This document shows positions 57,053 to 64,000 of a stretch of DNA of 64,000 nucleotides, piece by piece. Under the pieces are notes generated by a model. It worked only from the letters and a program-made list of their open reading frames with translations. It was not told the origin of the DNA and searched no databases. Source of the DNA: Lumnitzera littorea (Eukaryota; Streptophyta; Magnoliopsida; Myrtales; Combretaceae); the NCBI GenBank assembly GCA_024138015.1, contig JAMXBB010000006.1:71887752-71951751 (forward strand). The letters run 5' to 3'. How positions within the stretch are numbered: the first letter of the stretch is position 1; each line of letters starts with the position of its first letter. The position numbers and the translations under genes are program-made.

Positions 57053-57913
57053 TAATGCATCTCTAGGGTCGAATACACGGAGAAGCACCATAACGAAGTA
57101 AGTAGAAAAGAAAACAAAGAAAAGCTAGAAAAGTCTAAGCAACTATCAATTGGATATGACACACCAATTGATCCTACTTGACCTACAATCCACTAAATAT
57201 GACTTATTGGTCCCAACTGAAGGGTCACTCACCACAACTCCTTGCTAAAGGGAATAGACAAGAGTTGAAGAGTAATGAGAACACTAAAGTTGCTTAAAGG
57301 AAACTTGAATAATATTTTGATGTTGAGAATTTTTTTATTGTCTACGTACAATTAAGTTGGGGTTTATATGCTAATCCACTACTTTACATGTATGAAAAGA
57401 CAAAAGAATACTCTTACAATTAGGTTATGAAAGACATACTAAAAAGGGTAAAAGAGATAGAGAATATTTAGTACAGAAAGTAAATAATCCTTCTAGAATG
57501 TCGTGCTAGAAGATACGTGTCACTTAGTGCCTAAACATTAGAAATATGGTATAAAGTAGACAAGAAAAAGAATTTGCAGTCAGGGGTCGACTTAATCTAG
57601 ATCAGGTCGAGGCCTAGTTAGTTTCACTATAGAGCAATCAACTAAGGTTGGGGTCAAACATCTATTGTCAGTTTAGGAGCTTCGCTTGGATAGTCTTGTG
57701 ACTGTTAGCTCAAATATTTTATCATAGCACAACCGTTCGGTAGGTTTGACATACATGAAGGCTTAGCAGTTAGGTCAGCAGAAAAGGGAAACATAGTGGT
57801 CAGGATAGGATTTTTCATCTCAGATAGGGCATTAAGCTAGTATCCTTCGAGTGAGTCTTTGGAGTCCTCTAACTCGGCTTTGTGTAATCGATCCAAGGGG
57901 TTGATTCCTATCA
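57053..57913 (-). repeat. 3' LTR of element H
   Basis: TAATGCATC...TTCCTATCA on the + strand. Matches 62824-63690. Its first part on the minus strand (57832-57913) also encodes the end of pol. Confidence 0.88.
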
Positions 57914-60900
57914 TCTGCTTGGGGATCAAAAAGATTTATCCTCAAATCTAAAGTGGTTTTTGGCTCTTCTTCTAAGAGATTCATAGGGTCTTCTGCTAGT
58001 TGGTGAGGAATCAGGTCGAGCACATTAAAAGTGGAGGAGATGACATAGTCATCAAGTAACTCGATTAGGAAAGCATTATGGTTAACTTTCTTTAGGACCT
58101 TAAATGGACCATCAGCTCAAGGAGATAGCTTGCTTTGTCTCAAATGTGGGAATTGTTCTCAGCTAATGTATATCCATACTAAGTCTCCTAATTGGAAAGA
58201 AACAGCTCGGTGACCTCAACTACCACTCTCTTGTTGTCTCTAATTGAACTTAGCGATCTTTTTAGTTATAGACTAATATAGCTATTGCGATTCTTGATCT
58301 TAGTCAACTTCAAATTAACTCTCTTCAGCATCTATAGGGGCACCAATCAGATCTAGGGGATAGTAGAATTGAGGCCATAGATGACTATGAATGGGTTCTT
58401 TTTAAGGGTACAATGGACAGTTCAGTTGTATGCAAATTCCACAACTAGTAGACACAGATCCCAGTCCCTCAAGTTCTCTCTCACAACAGCTTTGAGTAGG
58501 TTTCCTAGCATCATGTTCACCTTTTCAATTTAGCCATCAATCTGAAGGGCGCTACTAGAGCTAAACAAAAGTCTAGTTCTAAGTCTTCTCCAAAAAGTCT
58601 TCCAAAAATAGCTCAAAAATTTTGTATCCTAATCTGAAATAAGTCTTTGGCACTCCATGTAGTGAACTAACTTCCTATAAAAACAAATTAGCAATGTACA
58701 AAGCATCATTTGTTCGATGGCATGGGATGAAGCATGCCAATTTGTTGAAGCGGTCCACTACAACAAATATAGAATCTTTTCCTCTAGATGTTTGGGGCAA
58801 TCCTAAGACAAAGTCAATGCTAAGGTTGGCCCAAGGTAAGGTTGGCATTGGTAGGGGCATGCATTCTCCATAAGGCTCTCTCTTCCCCTTAACTCGCCTA
58901 CACACTTCACAATTACCAACTACCTTATGTACATCCTTGGCTAAACTAGGCCAATAAAAGTTTTCTTTCAACAGATTAGCTGCCTTAGTCTCCCTAATGT
59001 GACCAAATAATCCACTACTATGAGCTACCCTGACCAACAACTCATGCATGGAACAATTTGGTATGCACAACCTTCTTTCCTTAAAAAGATAGCTATCTCG
59101 GACATAATAGCCTCCAATAGCAACTCTATCTCTACATTACTCTACAATAGATCGAAATGAAGGTCAAGAGCATACTACTCGATGATAAGCAAAAATCCCA
59201 ATAATTTTGTCTATAAAGTGGTTAGCAAGGTTTGCAAACGTGATAAAGTATCAAAAATCACATTTGCACTTCCTTTCTTATGCCAGATCACATATAAAAA
59301 TCCTCCTATAAACTCCAACCACTTGGCTTGTCTCTTCAAGAGTTTATTTTGACTCCCAAGATGCTTTAGAGACTCATAGTCTGTGTAAATGACAAACTCT
59401 CATGGCAGCAAATAGTGTTGCCAAACAGTAAGGGCTCAAAAAAAAGAATATAACTTTTTCTCATAAACAAAGTAGTTTAGGGTAACACCACTAAGCTTCC
59501 TACTGTGATAAGCAATGATTCATCGTTCTTGCATCAGGATGATGCCAATTTCAATGCCTAATGCATCACATTCTAGTTCAAAAGGCTTGTTAAAATTCAG
59601 TAGTGATAATCTCCATAAACCTGTATTCAGCTCGGTCATTCCATTTAAACCCATCACTTTTCTTTGTTAGCTTAGTCAAAGGCGTAGCTATGGTACTAAA
59701 GTTTTTAATAAATTACCTATAAAAGGAAGCTAGGCCGTGAAAACATTGAACTTTAGTGACATTCTTTGATGTCGACCATTCCAGTACAACTTGAATCTTC
59801 TCCTCATTTACTCGGATTCCTTCCTTTAACAGTACAAACCCAAGAAAAATCACTTCATTTGGAAGAATGTACACTTCTTCAAATTTTCATATAACTTCTC
59901 AGTTCGCAAAATGTCAAAAACTGCTCAAAGATGCTAAACGTAGTCATTCAGGTTGGTATTGTATACCAATATGTCATTGAAGTATACAACTACACATCTT
60001 CTGATTAAAGGGTGCATCACATGGTTCATTGACCTCATGAATGTACTCGGCGCATTAGTAAGTCCAAACGAACCAACCATTCATAGAGACTATGCCTAGT
60101 TTTGAAAGTTGTCTTCCACTTATCACCTGGTCTCATGCGAATTTGGTGGTAGCCACTTCATAGGTTAATCTTTGAAAATATTTTGGCACCATAGAGCTCA
60201 TTTAACATGTCATCGAGCCTCAGTATTGGGTACTTATATTTGACTATGATTCGATTAATTGCTCAACTATCGATGCACATGCACCATAAATCATCCTTCT
60301 TTAGGAAGAGTAGAGCCAATACAACATAAGGGCTCGTATTCTCCCTCACATATCCTCGTTTTATGAGTTCATCCACTTGTCTTTTCAATCCAGCAGCTTG
60401 CTTAAGGTTTATTTTGTTTGTAAGTCGATTCAATAAGGTGGCACTAGGTTGCAAAACAATACAGTGCTCTATGCCTTGGATTGGAGGTAGTCCTTTAGGC
60501 AGCTCCTTAGGAAACAATTTGGTGAACTCATCAATCAAGCTTTTGATTTCATTTGGAACATCTTTCAAATCTCTCATCTCAAGCAATCTTCTAATCAATG
60601 GAAACATAGGCTCTTCAACGTTCTCAACAGCTCCGAACTCTCTTCGGCTCATCACCAAAGCCTCTTTCTTACTAGCTTAGGTAAGCTAATTATAGGTCTC
60701 ATTTACTTGGAATGAGGTCATGGGCTACAACACAGTCTTCTTTCCATCCTTAACAAAGGCATAGGTGTTCTTATATCTGTCATGAGTAACATGTTGGGTG
60801 AACAACCAAGGTCTTCTAAGTAACAGATGTGAAGCTCCCATGGGGATGACATTGGATACTACCTCATCCCTGTACACATTTCCAATACTGAATGGTAGGG

Positions 60901-61060
60901 TTATTGGTTTAGTCATGTACAGATCACCCTTATCATGAAGCCAATGTAGCTTATAAGGTCAAGGATGCTTTGAGGTCGATAGACCTAGTCTCTACACAAA
61001 GGATTGTGCAACTATGTTAGTATAGCTTCCTCGTCCAATATGATGGTACACAACTATCCT
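57832..61060 (-). pseudogene. pol of element H, decayed, reading into the 3' LTR
   Basis: Minus strand. The protease motif at about 61000-61050 reads 'IGRGSYTN' where DGGSCTN is usual, so the catalytic Asp is lost. The rest of protease is open at 60725-60916. RT starts in the open stretch 60263-60658 and continues with 'RLDDMLNELYGAKIFSKI'. The active site at about 59966-59990 reads YFND, with the first catalytic Asp changed to Asn. RNase H (59250-59600) is broken. Integrase has an intact HHCC and 'WANLSIDFVLGLPQTSRGKD' in the open stretch 58675-59070, and 'GPFKVLKKVNHNAF' near 58100-58140. The last open stretch, 58023 to 57832, crosses the polypurine tract and ends in the LTR after 'SRVRGLQRLTRR'. 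Confidence 0.82.
57914..57930 (-). other. Polypurine tract of element H
   Basis: The minus strand reads GATCCCCAAGCAGA directly before the LTR start TGATAGG. Weak in purines, as in element E, and it lies inside the pol frame. Confidence 0.6.
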
Positions 61061-61199
61061 TTGGTGGTACACTTGGCATGGAATAAATTTTCCCTCTAGT
61101 CTTCCCTGGAGTTAGGTAGGGAACTCAGTACTCGTCTTAGTACTAGGGCCTTTACTTCTCCTAAGTCAACATAGATACAGGTCTCCTCTTCCTCCTTAG

Positions 61200-62460
61200 T
61201 TTTGGCTTTTCTAACATCCTTCTCCTCCTTAACTCACTCTCGTAGGTGTTATTTACTACATCTCCTTAGAGCACCATGACACGTAGATTTAGACAATCAA
61301 TAGCCATATTTCCAAAGCTTAAGCATTAAAGGCACTTTACCTTACTGGTCTTTCGTTCGAAGGTTTGTCCTCTCTCATATGTTCTTAAGGTCGGCCTAGC
61401 CTCAATTCGACTTGGCCGCCCTACTTAGCCCTATTGACTTATGTAGCTATTGTTAAGTCGATCATTCCTTTCCTTGGCTCGATATGGCCTCCTCAGCTCA
61501 ACTTGAACAAGTTGATGCAAAACAAGGGCTCAAATGAATGTTGACCCAAGTTGGCTCAAAGAACTTCTCCTCTACTTTTCGACCCTTTGCACTATCTTAA
61601 TCACCACTTCCAAGGTGTAAAACCTTTGTACTTTCACAATGTTGCAAATCTCATATTTAAGCCTAGAAACGAACCTCGATATTGTATAGGACTTTAGTTC
61701 TTCCACATCAACTCAGATCATAAGTATTTGGAACTCTCTTACATAGTCATCAACAAATTAGCCTCCTTGGCGAAGTTCTTACAACTTTGCAAATGTATCT
61801 TATAAGTAGGTCTTGAGTACGAATCTACCCCTTAATAACCTTTTCATCTCATTCCAAGTCTTTATTCTTCATCTTCCATCCTTTTCTCTAACTGCATTCA
61901 GATTCTTCCACGACATAGTAGCATACCTAAAGAACTTAAGTGCTACAAGTTAAACCTTCACAACTTTTGTATATCCATAACAATCAAATACCTTCTCCAC
62001 CTTCTCTTCCTATTCCAAATATTCATCTGTATCTCCACTTCTATTGAAGGGTGAGATTTGGACCTTAACATTGTCTAGTCCTCAAGAAGCTTAGCATTCT
62101 AGCTCCTATGCTTGATAATAACGAACCCCTATTTCTTCCTCTCTATACTCCTCGGCATCAATCTCCTCATCATTTTCCTTAGTCTCCTCTAACTTCAATC
62201 TTCGTCTAGTAGCTCAATCTGCAACTCCTCCAACTCAAGGGGGTCGAACTAAGAAATTAGCCCAGCTACCATGGCTATAGCCTCTGTCCAAAACATTTTT
62301 AGGTAGGTTTTGCCTATTAACTTGCATCATGGTGACCAAACTCTCAACAAGATTAGTTAGTCTATCAAGTTTGTCATTAATTGACCGAGGAGTGTTACAT
62401 CCATTACGACCTCAACTAAGTTGAGTGCCACTACTCCGATCTCTAATAACACCTTAAACA
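61200..62460 (-). pseudogene. gag of element H, decayed
   Basis: Minus strand. A zinc knuckle at about 61295-61350 keeps its cysteines ('SKVKCL', 'CLSFGNMAIDC') but has Asn where the His ligand belongs, plus a stop. The capsid domain lies at about 61560-61960, preceded by an acidic stretch near 62130-62215. 62460-62800 is leader with no gene seen. Confidence 0.65.
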
Positions 62461-62804
62461 CTAAAGTATGACATCATATAATACGTTCAAATAAATTAAC
62501 AACACAATATATGGGAAAACAATGCTATTGTACTACCTAAAACTTTAACTAACACGTTAACAACTTTAATACCAAAGAGTCACTTGAACAGAATAGGAAT
62601 GAACTTGCTTTGCTTTCGTAGTGACAAATAGAGTAACAACTAAACCACACTCATTAACATACAAATCTTCACTACATAGCTCACTAACTCTAGATTTACT
62701 CTACACGAATACATTATAGCAACTATGGAAGGAATATAGCAGCCATTAACAATAAAGCAAACCAAAACTTTACTACAACTTTATACACTCCCTTTCAAAA
62801 CCAT

Positions 62805-62816
62805 GCTTTGATACCA
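62805..62816 (-). other. Primer-binding site of element H
   Basis: The minus strand reads TGGTATCAAAGC, one mismatch from the initiator-Met complement, seven bases from the LTR. Confidence 0.85.
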
Positions 62817-62823
62817 GTAAAGC

Positions 62824-63690
62824 TAATGTGTCTCTAGGGTTGGATATATGGAGAAGCACCACAATGAAGTAATTGGAAAAGAAGACAAAGAAAAGCTAGC
62901 AAAGCTTAGGTAGCTATTAATTAGTTATGATAAACCAATTAATCCTACTCGGACTAGAATCCACTAGATAGGACTCACCGGTCCCAACTGAAAGGTCACT
63001 TGCCACTACTTTTTGCTAAAGAAAATAGATAAAAGTTAAAGGGTAATGAGAACACTAGGGTTGCTCAAAGGAAACTTGAATAATATTCTTATGTTGAGGA
63101 TTTTCTTATTATCTACGTACAATTAAGTAGGGGTTTTTATACCCATTCACTAGAGTTACTTTACATGTATAAAAAGACAAAAAGGTATTCTTACAATTAG
63201 GTTATGTAATACATATTAAAAGGGGTAAAAGAGACAAAGAATATTCACTATAGAAAGTAGCGAATCATTCTAGAAAGTCATGCTAGAAGACACCTGTCAC
63301 TCAATGGCTAAATGTTAGAAATATGGTACAAAGTAGATGAGAAAAAGAATTTGCAGTTAAGGGCCGACCTAATATAAAATAGGTCAGGGCCTGATCAGTC
63401 TTGCTGTAGAGTAGTTAGCTGGGGTTGGGGTCGGACATCTATTGTTGGTTTAAGAGCTCAGCTCAAATAGTCTTAGGACTGTTTTCTCAGATATTATGTC
63501 ACAGCACGGCTGTTCAATAGATTTGGCATACGTAAAGGCTTGGCAGTTAGGTTGATAGAAAAGGGAAATACAGAGGTTGAGATAGGACTTTCATTCTCGA
63601 GTAGGGCATCGAGCTAGTATCCTTCAAGTAAGTCCTTGGAGTCCTCTAGCTCGACTTCGTGTGATCGGTCTAGGGGGGTGATTCCTATCA
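62824..63690 (-). repeat. 5' LTR of element H
   Basis: TAATGTGTCTCTAG...GATTCCTATCA on the + strand, 867 bases. Matches 57053-57913 and the LTRs of element E. Confidence 0.88.
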
Positions 63691-63815
63691 CCATCAATCC
63701 AAGATGGTGTGATAAAAATTTTCAAATTTGTCAATCCAAGATGGTGCTTAAATCCATTAATCCAAGTTGGTGCTTAAATTTGTCTCTCCAAGATGGTGCT
63801 AAATCTAATGAATTA
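63691..63815. repeat. Minisatellite at the insertion site of element H
   Basis: Four diverged units built on 'AATCCAAGATGGTGCTTAAA', starting near 63696, 63724, 63760 and 63795. A related partial unit ('GAATGGTGACAAAATTTAAA') lies just left of H at 57027-57046, so H inserted into the array. 63816-64000 shows no recognisable gene. Confidence 0.7.
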
Positions 63816-64000
63816 AAAAACCATCTATCTAAGATGTTTATTCAAGATTTACTCCAACGTGATAAATTTTGTTTTCTTGAAGAGTTTTCGTCCATTCAAA
63901 GCAATCGCATGGACCATCACAATACTTTGTTTTAATTAAACAGTTGGATTCCCCTTATCCATACTAGTTCTAAGTCAGCTGTTCGATGCTTGGGGAAGGC

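Larger units (their letters stand above)
57053..63690 (-). mobile_element. Element H: chromovirus-like retrotransposon, same family as E
   Basis: Complete in structure: LTRs of 861 and 867 bases, Met-type primer-binding site, gag, pol and polypurine tract. Flanks CCATT (57048-57052) and CCATC (63691-63695) form a target duplication with one transition. The LTR ends, the leader and the pol tail match element E. It carries no nested insertion and has fewer frame breaks, so it is probably younger than E. Confidence 0.88.

Noticed and set aside
60363..60680. 105-codon + strand frame
   Set aside because: Exact antisense of the reverse transcriptase start of element H; no independent features.

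Overview
The window looks like plant nuclear heterochromatin, most likely from a eudicot with an AT-rich genome. It is built almost entirely of nested, decayed Ty3/gypsy LTR retrotransposons. Their primer-binding sites match plant initiator-Met, Arg and 'TGGCGCC'-type tRNAs, and their lineages (Athila-like, Tat/Ogre-like, chromovirus-like, Cassandra) are plant-specific. I see no host protein-coding gene, rRNA or functional tRNA gene, CRISPR array or bacterial-style operon. Species cannot be named from the sequence.

Layout. 1-5720: 3' part of an Athila-like element (G, + strand). About 5780-8773 and 46352-49720: the two halves of a chromovirus-like element (F, +), whose 5' LTR carries a complete Cassandra TRIM with 5S rRNA-like LTRs. 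F was split inside its protease gene by an Athila-like element (A, minus strand, 8774-46351). A received three further insertions. B (9778-16647, +, Athila-like deletion derivative) and E (16770-27672, +, chromovirus-like) landed in A's 3' LTR. C (28763-44261, minus, chromovirus-like) landed in A's internal region. D (33322-43224, minus, Tat/Retand-like) sits inside C. E carries a 3.3-kb solo LTR (19004-22340) in its leader and a 1.06-kb TG...CA insertion (17123-18178) in its 5' LTR. 49720-57052: older debris with a (TA)n tract, a tRNA-derived SINE head, an Ogre-like LTR end with an Arg-type primer site, a Tekay-like LTR fragment and a minus-strand gag fragment. 57053-63690: H (minus), same family as E, inserted into a short minisatellite that continues to about 63815.

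Target-site duplications support most of the nesting: A CTAAG/TTAAG, B AATAG, C AACAA, the solo LTR AAAGT, E ATGAT/GCAAT, H CCATT/CCATC, Cassandra TTTGG/TTTGC. A homologous uninterrupted LTR at 45108-46351 confirms how A's broken 3' LTR at 8774-9777, 16648-16769 and 27673-27948 joins up.

Most points of interest lie in the elements themselves. D carries an intron-containing gene on the strand opposite its own pol, with a TATA-like box next to its 3' LTR. Short 'ATCAC...GTGAT' near-palindromes recur upstream of TATA boxes in several different LTR promoters. B has no pol but keeps an env-position gene preceded by an internal promoter-like block. The pol frame of E and H reads through the polypurine tract into the 3' LTR. 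Decay is dominated by C-to-T and G-to-A changes, which produce most of the stops and several catalytic Asp-to-Asn losses.
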